This document shows positions 37,730-49,300 of a stretch of DNA of 64,000 nucleotides, one piece after another. Positions within the stretch are counted from its first letter, which is position 1; each line of letters starts with the position of its first letter. Source of the DNA: Lateolabrax maculatus (lineage: Eukaryota > Chordata > Actinopteri > Acropomatiformes > Lateolabracidae); contig CM062210.1 of the NCBI GenBank assembly GCA_031216445.1, positions 16,131,501 to 16,195,500 of the forward strand, given 5' to 3'. Below the pieces are notes generated by a model that was not told the DNA's origin, searched no databases, and saw only the letters and a program-made list of their open reading frames with translations. A program made the translations under genes and the position numbers.

Positions 37730-38292
37730 TATCACGAGTTTAATTGGCTTTTAGAGTTTTGATTGAAGAAATGACTTGATGTTTAGGAGAAAAGCATGTT
37801 TATATAAAGATGTTTGTACACATTCTCTAGAAACGATCCGGTGAGTATGTTCAAATGATAACCGCTTGAAATCTTGGACACTCGAAATCCAGGATGGGAA
37901 ACACAAGCCAAAACTCAATTCTTTCCAGAAAATTAGGCTTAAAAGAACATAACTTCCCCGTGTAAATGTGGAACTCTGTGGACATTCCCACATATTCATT
38001 TCACAATTGTTTTTAGTTCAATAAATATAATGTTTCCGTTACTTGAAGCTCCTATAACACCTCACCCTTCTTCCTGAAACAAATGTCTCCTGTCCCTGTG
38101 TCCAATGGCTGCCTGTGTTATTCATTATTTGTCAGCCATCTTGGTGTTTAAAGCCTCAGCTGTAGCTGACAGTTGGGAGAAACTCTTCTGGAACAGGTGC
38201 CAAGAAGATAATAGCACCTGCAGCCAGAGAGGTCACCACACTGACCTGCGGGCACTTCTCTATTGTTGTGTCTTTGTTTGAGCACACAGACA

Positions 38293-38334
38293 GTGTGTGT
38301 GTGTTTGTGTGGGTGTGTGTGTGTGTGTGTGTGT
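38293..38334. repeat. (GT)n microsatellite
   Basis: GT repeat with TT and GG interruptions. Confidence 0.95.
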
Positions 38335-38454
38335 ACATGCAGGTGCCTGCCACCCTTTCACGTGCACATTTTTCTCGCCATGCTCGATTTCCCTTGCACA
38401 CAAGTCTGCGCACGTACGTGGGTGAGCACTTCTCTCCTTATCCAACTGATGGTC

Positions 38455-38600
38455 CTTTCAAATTAAAATGAACCTCCATCACGCTAATAGGGGGAGCGGA
38501 GAACAAAGCGCGGGCTCTCTGCAGTCAGCAGGAATAGCAGGAGGATTATCACTGCTATCGTCAGGGCTATTATCATTAAACCCAGTTGCCACTCTTCCCT
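38455..38600. promoter_or_regulatory. Conserved-element-like block (unverified)
   Basis: Repeated GATA-type cores (GGATTATCAC, CTATTATCATTAAAC) and AGAACAAAG (SOX-like) in GC-balanced sequence. Confidence 0.2.
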
Positions 38601-40086
38601 TGCGCTGCAAACCAACGGGCCACACTGAGTTTACTGCAGCACAAGTTTGGATTCAGCTCAGCTGTTGTTTTAGTACTGTGTGCTGCACAGTACAACAGGT
38701 GATTAGTCGGATTTCAATTATTGTTTCTAGACATTTAGGAAATCATGTGTACTTTGTAAAGCGCTAAGCCTAATTTGAGTTTAATGACACGCTTAACTCT
38801 GTTACAGACATACGGTATATGCTATGCAGCAGTTCAAAAACAAAAGCCTGTAGTTATCCTCTAATACTTCAACTTAAACTGTATTTAAAAGTAACAATAT
38901 TAGTGAAAACCTGCACATGGCTCTGTACCATTGCTACAAATCAGGGTCAGTTTGTTTCCCTTTCAAGCCTTCATGACAAAAATGTGTCCCTTAAAAAAGT
39001 GTACTGTACAGAAGATATTGTCACAAAAAATATTTCTATTTAAAAAAGGATCTTGGATTTATAGCAGAAATGGGCAGTTTAGTTAAATTGTTCTCTGCTG
39101 CCATTTATACTCTTCATACGTATACACGTAAGCATAGCTGCCAACCAAATATACAAAGTGAAACAATATTTTAACCATGTACCTAATTAAGTCAAATACT
39201 AAAACATGATCCATCTTTGGATCAAAAAAAAAAAAAGGAAAGAGTCTAAACTGAGTCTAAATTAAAGCTGTGTAACTGGTAAACCTGCAATGACTTGTTT
39301 TTTTGGGCACCGCAGAAACAAGTTGTAAACACAACACTGACCGATCATCAGCTTTTAAGTTGATATGCAACACCAGCTTATTTACACATCCAGCAGTCAC
39401 ACAGCAACATTATCATTAATTTGGAGTGGTGTTAGTGACCACCTGGAGAATGCAAATCCAATATTCACTCTGTTATCTCTGTTTTTGAGAATTTGAAAAT
39501 ATTGGCAAACAAACCATGATAGCTTATTGCACCATTATGTTTAAAGACTCATTTGGACACCTTCTTCAAGTTTCCCTAACTACTGTCAAGTCGTGAAAGG
39601 TCCCAGGCTTCGATAATGGATCATGAGGTAAAAGTAACAACATCAGTTAAACTCTATCCCAACTAATCTGGTAAAAATCGATGAAAGGTTCTTGAGGATG
39701 AACATTGTTTAATGCCTCAATATGAAACTTAAAACTTTCCACAACTCCGTATTTTAGACGCAGAAAATGGGATGCTGTTCGTACAGTTCAGTGCACATAT
39801 CTGTTCACATCTGAATAATGTAATCAGATTTGTTTACATCCCTAGCAGATTTAAAGTTGTTTGTGTTGTTGTATTTTCCATCATTATTCAGAGAAAAAGA
39901 TAGATGAACAAAGGCAAAGCTGTTTGAGCAGCTGATAAGACTAATTCTCTTCAGAGAAGCAGGGCTTCTACACACTGAACACCGAAACTGGGATGTTTTT
40001 ACTGTAGGCAGTACATCTTATGGGGACTTACACAATAGCCTATACCCTGTATCTAAATTTAGAATGGTGGTTATGTAGGTTCATCT

Positions 40087-40704
40087 GTGCCAGCATTTCA
40101 GGGACTTCACCCCGAAACATCCTCTCTCTTTGTCCTTTACGCAAGGCAACATTCGTTGCCTCGGGTCCTACGCACCCTTCACCCTTCACCGACAGCTCCA
40201 GCCCCAAAGCACCACTGTAGGATTGTCAGTGAGGAAGAGGAGGGGGACGGGGTGTGGGGATGGAATTCTCCACCATGCCAAAGCCCATCCAAGCAGACCA
40301 GTGCCAAGGCACCGTGTGTACAAACAATTCAACTGAAACCGACTCAATGTATACTCAGGCCTTATCTGGGCAAAGCCAAATACACCCTGAGCTATCAAAG
40401 GCAATGGATGAGTGATTGGAACTCTTGGTTTTTCGGCGAATGCAAACACATCTATTACGCTCCACCACTTCAAGCTGTACAAATCAAAATCAGGGCAGCA
40501 AGGAGGAAAAATAAACACCACGCTGTGAGACTGTTAAGAAACTTGGAAAACAGGACTTCACATATCGCGTGGATCGGCCCAGAGGTATATAAAACTCCAG
40601 CTCGCCCATCACCGGCCGACGCTGTGGTGATACGCAGTACATCAGACAGAGTTAATGCAGGCAAAGACTTTTTTAAAATACCTTTTAAAGGATTTGCAAG
40701 ATAA
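40087..40704 (+). other. Longest open frame in the window (205 codons), unassigned
   Basis: This is the longest ATG-to-stop frame in the window. The translation has a basic, Ala/Arg/Lys-rich C-terminal half (for example IRAARRKNKHHAVRLLRN) and a Pro/Ser-rich N-terminal half. There is no recognisable domain, signal peptide or membrane segment. A rough estimate from random stop density gives about 0.3 frames this long expected by chance in 128 kb of both strands, so length alone is not evidence of coding. A 111-codon frame lies on the opposite strand. Possible readings are chance, a lineage-specific single-exon gene, an lncRNA, or a conserved non-coding block. Confidence 0.12.
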
Positions 40705-41237
40705 GCCTGTCGGTCTCTTCTAGAAGGAGCCCCTAAAGGATGCTAGAATCATTGGATGAGAGAGGATTTACTGTAGGGCGAAGAGGGGGAAAAACTGTTA
40801 TTTAATGCTCGTGTGTGAGCAGAATAATGAAGCAGCCAGGAAGCTCACATGCATGTGCTCATCATTATCAATGCACTAATCTGCCATTAAGCAGTTCCAT
40901 CAGCCACGTGGATCTAATGTGCACTCGGTGAAATGTTTGTTTACCATTCACCACGAATCAACCACCATTAGATACAGTATATTTACATCCTGAAGAAGAA
41001 GTGGAAGATTGCTCTTGACCCCTCATACAGAGGGAGGTGAAAGTATCACAGACACAGTAGGTAGACAGGCATAGTAACTGAGCTCATAACACAGACCTCT
41101 GAAGTTACTGCACAGAGATAATGCATAATTTCCCATAATGCTTACCACGTATCATATAATGTTGTAATCCTTTGTGAATATATTGCATCATCATGGGGTT
41201 ACTACCAAATAGATAAAAGCACAAGTGACCATATGTT

Positions 41238-42060
41238 AAACCACTCCTCCGAACAGTGACTGGCCAATCGTAGCTTAGCAACTGTAACAAGGCACGCCTC
41301 GCCCCGAACCAGTGTGCAAAGAGCTGTAAGAGCCATTCCACGTATGTAAAGAGTTGCGTATTTATTTTCAGCCTGTCGAAGTCAAAAATAAGAGAGCAAA
41401 ATGGTAAGAAACTGGTTAAACGGTGTTAATTTGCACTAACGTAAGCTGTAAACGTAAGCACGCCCGGCTAACAAGCTTTAACCTACAGTAGTAACCTAAT
41501 CTTGTGTTACTTCCAGGGTCAGGGAGCACATCAACTAAATACGTTTTATGTGGTTACAAATGATGTTAAAAAAAGCTCATGGCTTGTAGATCTGCTGTGT
41601 AATGGTAGTATTATCTCCCAGAGCCAGTCTCAGATGTTCTGTCTATATTTCTGTTGCCATGTCTTGTACGTGGATCATCAACTGGTGATGGTGCTGTCTT
41701 TTTTATACAACTTTAGTTTCAGTCATTTAGCACAATATCATACAGTATATGCAGCTGTCAAGTGCATATTTAAAACCGTTTTACAGTGTTGTTCAAGAAT
41801 GAGTCATTTTCAACCAACTCATTAGCAAACACTAGCCTAATTAGCTCGCTACAGTTGATAAAATCGGCCTGCAACAAATGTCATTTTAGTTGGCAAAATC
41901 AACAGTATTGACGCTGTCTGGATATGGGATGCCTGCTTTTCTCTAATGCTGTCAAAAATCAAATACCCATTTTATTCAAACATTACTAAGAATTTCAAGT
42001 AATAAATCTGCATATGTGCATGCGGGAATGGAAAGCTTGGTGAAGCAACAGTAACTTAGG
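41238..42060 (+). mobile_element. Interspersed repeat copy B (about 0.8 kb, same family as 820-1620)
   Basis: Second copy of the family described at 820-1620, in the same orientation. The left block is 41238-41294 and the right block 41988-42011, with AGTAACTTAGGGG at 42050-42062. Copy B appears to carry extra sequence between the last two blocks. No transposase-like frame is present. Confidence 0.45.
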
Positions 42061-42419
42061 GGGGCTTTGCGATAGACAGGTCAATAACACTAGAAAACTT
42101 GAAGCTAACTCATACCAATACCATGCCATCTGTCCATCTGCGCCTCAGAGAAAAAAAACACACACTACAGTGCTGACAGAGCAAAGGTACCAGCTTCTCA
42201 AGCTGCTCAGATTCATAATAATGGCCTTAAAACGATTCATCTAAGGATGGACAGCAGTGATTATGGTGATTGAGATTCCACTTCAGCCCATGTCGTGAGG
42301 AGCCACGTCAAGGTTAAGACATGCTTCTTTGAGAGGAAAGATGCTGCAGTGAATCTCCACGCGCCCGCTTTGCGAAATGAACTCGTTTGGCGGTTGTTAA
42401 GGTGTAGGATTCTCTCCGA

Positions 42420-42750
42420 CCTCCGGAGAGAGCCCTCAGGAGAGGCCCTCTTGTAAAACGCTTCATCTTATTAATGGAAATAAATGCTGTTAGCGCTCCA
42501 CCCCTCCTCGTCGCCCACCCCCCCCCCCCCCTCCAGCAATAAGACGTGTCTATTCTTGGCTAAAGTCCCCTTCATTAATGTTATCTCAAATAGGCACCCA
42601 GTCTGATGGTGAGAGAAGGGACGGCGCGCGGTTAAGCTGCTTCATCCAATTTCATTATTCCATATGAGGCGGGGTATCAGTGTTAACTTTGCTATGTCAG
42701 CACGGCAGGCGAGGTAGTTGTGCTGTCATGTGGCTGAAGCATGACATCAG
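42420..42750. promoter_or_regulatory. Conserved-element-like block (unverified)
   Basis: CTTATTAATGG, TTCATTAATGTTATC and AATTTCATTATTCC cores in complex sequence, interrupted by a C run at 42520-42531. Confidence 0.2.
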
Positions 42751-43065
42751 TGCAGAGGTTTAAGTCACCGGGAGTCTGCCAGCTGATCAGATGCTGTCAA
42801 AGGGCAATCGGATGTTTGTGACTTTTAATTTCAAATGCACCCAAATGGCAGCTCAACACATTTCATGGCTGACTTGCCGTATTTTGGACTGACTTTGTGA
42901 AACAGCAAAAAAGCTTTTTTGGTGCGCAGATTTTAACACCTTCTTTAGCTATTTTCTGCTTATGAAATATGTCCCTTTTCACAGTAGCAGCTACCGTGCT
43001 GCGAATACACCCAAGCAAGCCGGAGGACAACAACAATAACAGTGTGTGCGCTGCTGAAATGAGAC

Positions 43066-43147
43066 ACAGGGAGGGAGGGAGAGAGAGAAGGAGAGAACAT
43101 GGAAAAGGAGAGAGGAAAAGAGAGGAAGAAAGAGAGGAAAGAAAGTG
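43066..43147. repeat. Purine-only-strand low-complexity tract
   Basis: Nearly pure A/G on the plus strand (GAGGGAGGGAGAGAGAG and similar), with one ACATGG interruption. Confidence 0.85.
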
Positions 43148-44535
43148 TGAAACTGCGGACCGTCAAATGATCTGGCCTCTCTCCAGGCATGATGACTCAG
43201 GGATGATGGCACAGTTAGAGCTAATTAGGATCATAAACTGGAGAAATGTTTTGCCACCATGATGTGTGGGGCGCTTCCACGCTATTGGCAGGACTTCAGA
43301 TTACACGTGAGAGCTTGTCTGGGTAGCACGCTAAAAAAGTAAAAAATGAAAAAAAAAAACTGCTGCCTTCAATCAACAGCTATGAGACGTGATTTTGTGA
43401 AAAATGTAGATAAAGCCTATACTGGACGATTATATTTCTGTTTGAAGCTGGCTGTCAGGATGCAAGACCAGGCATGAAAGGAGATTTCTTTAAATTTTGA
43501 GCAAATGTAAAGTCCTTATACTAGGACAGCTCTCAAAATCCAAATGCACTACGAGCAGTTAGCTTTATAAGCAGCAGCGAGGAGTTCCTTGCCTTCTTTT
43601 TTGCCCCAGGTTTCGACTACCCTAGCATCCTGGTGGAGGTTGTTGGGACTGCACGCAGCCTGAGAGGAAGACCTATTTTTGGGGGAAATAAATGTCATCT
43701 ACAGTATATTTCTATTTAGGGTTAATAGTCGCCTAAAGAGACGCAAGAAAATCACAGATAAGACAGCAGTAAAACGTTAATACAATTGTAATCTATCTGT
43801 CATTATCTATCATCAGGTCTCGATCAAGGAATTTAAACATGATTTGATCCTTATCTTCATGACATTTCTCAAACTTTTCCTTTTTTTTGTTATAAACGGT
43901 CCCTTAAAATGATTCAATACAACAGTCAGCAGATGTTTTTGAGAATATGTCATAGCTGTCAATAAATAAGGTAAAGGTTTTTTAAACATGCTTCCTTATG
44001 TTTAAATACAGGAATTGCAAGCAAGACCTTCCAGATACTTTTCACAGTTTCTATATTTTAATGTCAGACATTCATTCGTGAAAAAATGATTTCCATTTAC
44101 CTCACTGTCGTACTTCAAGACATCATTTATTAATCAAAGTTGGAGGTCTAGTTATGGAATTCGCTGAATATGACACTGGAGGCGTAATCTTTTTTGCCAG
44201 CTTTTGGGACACAGTTAAAATAATTTCTTATTTCATCTTGAACCTTATGGTGGGACTGCTTCTGTTGGTTTTACATATCTACTTATTCTATTCTCTTTTT
44301 TTCTCTTTTTTGTTTACTACTGTTCATGCTTGCTTGTTTGTTTTGTGTATTTAGATAATCTTTGCGCTACGTGTTTGTTTTTGATGAATAAGGTCATTTT
44401 TTATTTGTTTAAATAAAGAGAGGACTCTGAATACGCCTTTCAGGCTTTCTTCTTTTCTATCAAATGCATTTGTATCCTAATTATTGTGCAAATAAAATAA
44501 AATAAAATAGAAATAAACTAAACATTGCTTCAAAG

Positions 44536-44810
44536 TAGAGCTGAAACCAAATACTTGAGGATCCAAGTTCTAAAATATGCGACCTTGCTTCTTCTCCTTG
44601 TCTTACAATATTGGAAACTGAATTTTAGGGGAATTTGGACTATTGGTTAGACAAAACAAGACATTTACAGTATAGGAATCAACTTAAGCTCTGTGCAATT
44701 GTGATGGAACTGTTTTCTGACATTTTATAGACCAAATGATTCATAGATTAATCAAGAAAATAATCATCAGATTAATCAATATATGAAAATAACTGTTAGT
44801 TGCAGCAATG
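44536..44810 (+). mobile_element. Teleost repeat, second copy (family of 18845-19166)
   Basis: It contains GACTATTGGTTAGACAAAAC, CATTTTATAGACCAAA, AGATTAATCAAGAAAATAATC and the end motif GTTAGTTGCAGC, in the order expected for this fish repeat family. No coding capacity is present. It is better preserved than the 18.8-kb copy. Confidence 0.55.
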
Positions 44811-45779
44811 TTTCAAAATAAGGGTTAATTGTAAATGAACAAAGAAGGTACACCTGTATAAAGAGATACCATAGCAGTTCAACTTGTTGCTCCAAAAACA
44901 TTGGATTTTTTTCTTGTTAAAACTGTTGTGATGCGTTCACTGATCGTCTGACATGACACGTAACACACAGTTACATCGAGAGGGATATGCTTTGACTTGA
45001 CTTTGTTCCTTACATCCAACGCCGCCTCAAAATCTCTTGACAGTCGCTACGAGGCAGCTCCACTCTCTTTTACCCCATCAACTCTCTCATGTTGCGTTGT
45101 CTAGTGGACTGCAGACACACAAACACTGACAGGAAGCGATAATGCTGCTGACTTGCTCTGCTACATCTCTGTTTATGAGGACTGACAGTTTGCTACGAAC
45201 GGCAGCGCGGCACACCAGCTCGCACTGTGTGCACACACGCCCACGGGGAAAACGCACACAAGCACACACCCAAACAAATCTATGCTGATACACACTCACA
45301 CATGCATGCAAACAAATTAACACGCAGGTGCATCTTCTGACGCCCCTCGGGAGCGTAATTCCCATTGCAGCAACACATGCGTTAGCGCCGTTAAACTATT
45401 TTGCAGTGTAACACTTCTCAAATGTCGCCCCTTAAAGTGGTTATTGTTTTGAAAGATGTTGTGGACATACTGATGGAGTGTAACACATGAGTAACTCAAT
45501 TAAATTTCTGTGTTTAGTCGTCATAGCAACAAGTGCAACAAGTTATTTGCGATGTGAGTAATACCCTTATCTCTCCAACTGTGGGAGTCATCAAACAACA
45601 GACTAATTAACTTAAGTGTCACCTTCTGAATTTTTAAAATCTGCATCTGTGCTTTTGGAACTCGCGATTCACTTTCTCCACAACCTGACTGTGGCGGCCC
45701 TCGGCTCATGAGTGTGTTATTGAGACACTTTGGTCTGGAATTTGTTTTGTGTGCCTGAACTTTAAGTACAATTTCTCAC

Positions 45780-46020
45780 TGCCGAGCGCCAAAAAGCCAA
45801 GAGGGACTATTACGAGATAATTACTAATTATGCTAATGTGCTAAAGTTGTGCTATTCCTTTTCCTTGGTCATTTTATCAGCTGTCCTCAAGAGACCACAG
45901 TCAGTAGTAATAACCTTTTTTCCCTCAGCTAAACGCTCAGTCAGTTAGAGGACGCTGTGTCCTAAACCGCAGACTCCTCCGCCGCTACCCTTAATCAGGA
46001 AGTGCCTGTAAATTCACCAA
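45780..46020. promoter_or_regulatory. Conserved-element-like block with dense TAAT cluster
   Basis: 45818-45837 carries three overlapping homeodomain/POU-like cores (TAATTAC, TAATTATGC, GCTAAT) in 20 bp. CCCTTAATCAGG at 45988-45999 recurs at 22846-22857. Confidence 0.28.
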
Positions 46021-46296
46021 GCCATGCATGCGCACACAGAGGAGCGCCGCGCCGTTTCCATCGGCACTGACCTTCATTAACCTCATAAATGCCAGCGGTG
46101 TTTTTGTCTCAGCTCTTAATGCGGTTATCAGCACAAACACAAACAAATGTGACAGAAGTGTTTCAGGGCTAAAACTAGAGCTTTACATCTGTGAAATACA
46201 GTACATCTCTTCTTTCCCTCCCACAACACATAGGCCGTCTGACATTGGGCTGTCCCAATATGGAAACCAGCACTGGTAACTACTGTGTCCCACAAC

Positions 46297-46299
<3 letters not shown>

Positions 46300-46340
<41 letters not shown>
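46300..46340. repeat. (AC)n microsatellite
   Basis: About 20 pure units. Confidence 0.95.
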
Positions 46341-46341
<1 letters not shown>

Positions 46342-46399
46342 CCTCCTGCTGTGAATAAACCTACATTAGGAAATTGGTACCATGGACAATTTGCAAGAC

Positions 46400-49300
46400 T
46401 GAACAACATGTGCATTTATTTAAGTCCTCTTCCCATCGGTGTCTCGCTGCACTAGGATTTTATTTATGAATGGATTCTGAATGTAAATCTAGGCCATTGC
46501 AGAGAGTATACTGTACTGTTACAATGCACTCGTACAGGTTCACAGGTACTGTTAAACAGAAAAATGGAGATATTGACATTACTAAACAGGTTAGATTCAA
46601 ATATAATCTGGAGAATGAATGAAATAACAGCCAGACACAGATCAGCCTCTTCTACTTCGCAGTTCTCATTTTCGTCTCAGCTGCACAGCACAGTGCACCA
46701 CAATGAACAACAGCACTCCACTACAGACTCCACACACACTGCATTTGGACTGTTTATGCCATTGTAGCTAAAGTGTAGCTATTGTGACTATTATTCAATG
46801 AGATCTCAGTGCAGTATCATCTGGCACTGACCAGATCCCTGACTACTTTTTACTTTATTTTATTGCTCACAGCTAGCTGTTTATTGATGCCAACATTCAG
46901 GCTGTAACAGACTGAAATTTGTGTTCTTTTTTTGTAATTTTGTTGTTGCTTAAAATATTTTGTAACTGTAGTTTTATTTTGACTTTTAGAAGATTGATAA
47001 AATGGTATTAACTCATCACAAAAAAATGTCTAAAGTAACTTAAAGTAACCTCAATTACAAACTTCCATCCAAACAATAGGGTGTCTCATAGGGTTGAACT
47101 GCAATTTTAGCAAGCATTTGTAAGCTATAAGGTTTTAAATCAGTATGAGTCAACAAAGAAATCTGCAAGAGACCAAACTATAGGCTGAAAATAATGATAT
47201 TTTTGGGGAGCGGTCGCCATTTTCCACTGTTTTCCTACTGACATGTAAATGCAAGATGGCAAGAAAGTATATATATCTTTTCACTATGAGGAATTAAAAA
47301 TGAATGGAAATCAAGACATTTGCAAAGAACAGACAAACTGTCCAGACACATAGCGAGGTTGAGAAATGATAAAATGAAAATATATTAAGAGTATATTAAT
47401 TTTCAAATAATCCAACACTGCATTTCATGATCCTCTAAAGGCTGAAAAAAATATTCACAAACAGAATCACAACTGCACATCATCAAACTAAAACAAAGCT
47501 ATTTTGGTTGTTCCTAAATACAGTACAATAGATGGCAAGTTTTTTTTCATCCGTCAAGTACAGCAAGGTAATTAAAAATTCTTGGACGCAGAAACATACC
47601 TTGCTGGTTGAACCAACACAGATTTTAGATTGATTAAAAACAGGGAAATCCTAATCGAGGTTCCGTCTTCCCCGGCCTCCGCTCCCCATCCTGACCTTTG
47701 CCCTCCCCTTCGTACAGCCTGTGTGACTGTCATGAGCCTTCAGAGGGACGCGGATGTTACTGTATAGCCGGGGTTTCCTCTCAGCCTTCCCTTCTGTGTT
47801 CAGCTGCATGTCAGACAGTCAGAGTAGCCCTCAGAGAGCATCAACGGCGATCGAGTCGTCCACCCTGCTAATGTCTCGCCTCTCTACAAGGGGAGCCTCG
47901 GACGTGAGAAGGCGATGACCCTCATCCTCTTCCCTGCCCAGCAGCCCCCCCCCCACTGCCTCCTGCCTCAACTCATCACCATCCCGACAGCACACACTCG
48001 ACCCCTCTGCCGCCACCTCGCTAGGAACGAGAGCGTAAATAGTAATTGCTACATAAATTATGTTACACTGTGTTTTTCACATTTCCCCCTCGGCGCTCTT
48101 GATGATACGCTGATATACTGTACTGTACGCTGAGAGTACAGGGTGATAAGTGTGGTTGTAAAAAATAATGTTGGTCTATAAATCTCTGCTGTGCTTATTT
48201 TTGTTCATAAAAAAAAACACATTGTGGATAAAAGGCAAGGAATATGTTGTACATATGCCAAAGTTTAAGCCAGGAGAGCGTTAAAAAGGTTAAATGTTAG
48301 ACTGATGATTGACAGGTATGATTCTACAGACGGTGCTATATTCATCCAGATGTTCCTGCACATCACTGGACTGTCACACACCTCCAAAAGGATTTTATTT
48401 GTGGCACTGACATCCCTGAGGGACATCGCCGTAAATCACAAAGGCTGTGATTAATTAAGAGGCAGACACACAGCATGTCCATGAATCCTTCCAGGTCCGA
48501 TGACACTGGTCAAACACTGTGCTTTAAGGCAGGGCAAACAAAAGCAGAGCGAGGTGTACATCCGCACAATGCCGAGCTGACAGGAGCAGTGTAACCTGAA
48601 TAATATGGGGAGGTAGGGTTTGGCAAATTGCGAGTGAAGAGCAGCAGAGAGAGCTAAAAAACACAGCTGACGAATTTAGTAAAGTGTGTGATTTCTAGGA
48701 ATTCTGAGCAGGGACAAACTTCGTTGACAAGAAATGTAAGCAAATAAATCTCTGATCTTTAATCTTCATTCTGTTATTTGTCTTGCTTCCTAAAAACAAA
48801 CAATTGCAAAGAGGAGTTTGGTGGAAAACAAATTAATAGAAGTTGTGGGGAGGAATCTGCTTACAGGCTTTTGAATACACACATAGGTTTTAGTGAGTCC
48901 ATCTACAAATAATCTGCAGCCTTTTCAAAGGATTAAGCCCCAAATGCCATGCAATAATCCCTCTGTGACTTTTTGCTTCAAGGTCTATAAAAATAATTGT
49001 GTGGAATCTCAAGATGATGATCAGTTGGCATTTGAGATGAAGGATAATAATAATGATAAAAAATGCTAAATCCTGCTTTGTGTGATTTGCGGTCAAGTTT
49101 GAAGTAGGAAAAAAATCCTTCAATCATGAACTGAGCTCTTATTTTGACAGCTTCATAAACAAATTCTGTATTTCGGAGAACTCCTTGAGTCTCTCCCCAA
49201 AAAACACCACAGAGAGAAAAACAGCCAAACGAGAAGAACAGCTCTGACTGAGTGTTTCAGCTGCTGGAGCACAGGGAGCCCACCTCCTGCAGCTTTGGAG

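Noticed and set aside
44154..44354. Hydrophobic 66-codon frame resembling a membrane protein
   Set aside because: T-rich DNA gives Phe/Leu-rich translations by chance; no gene context.
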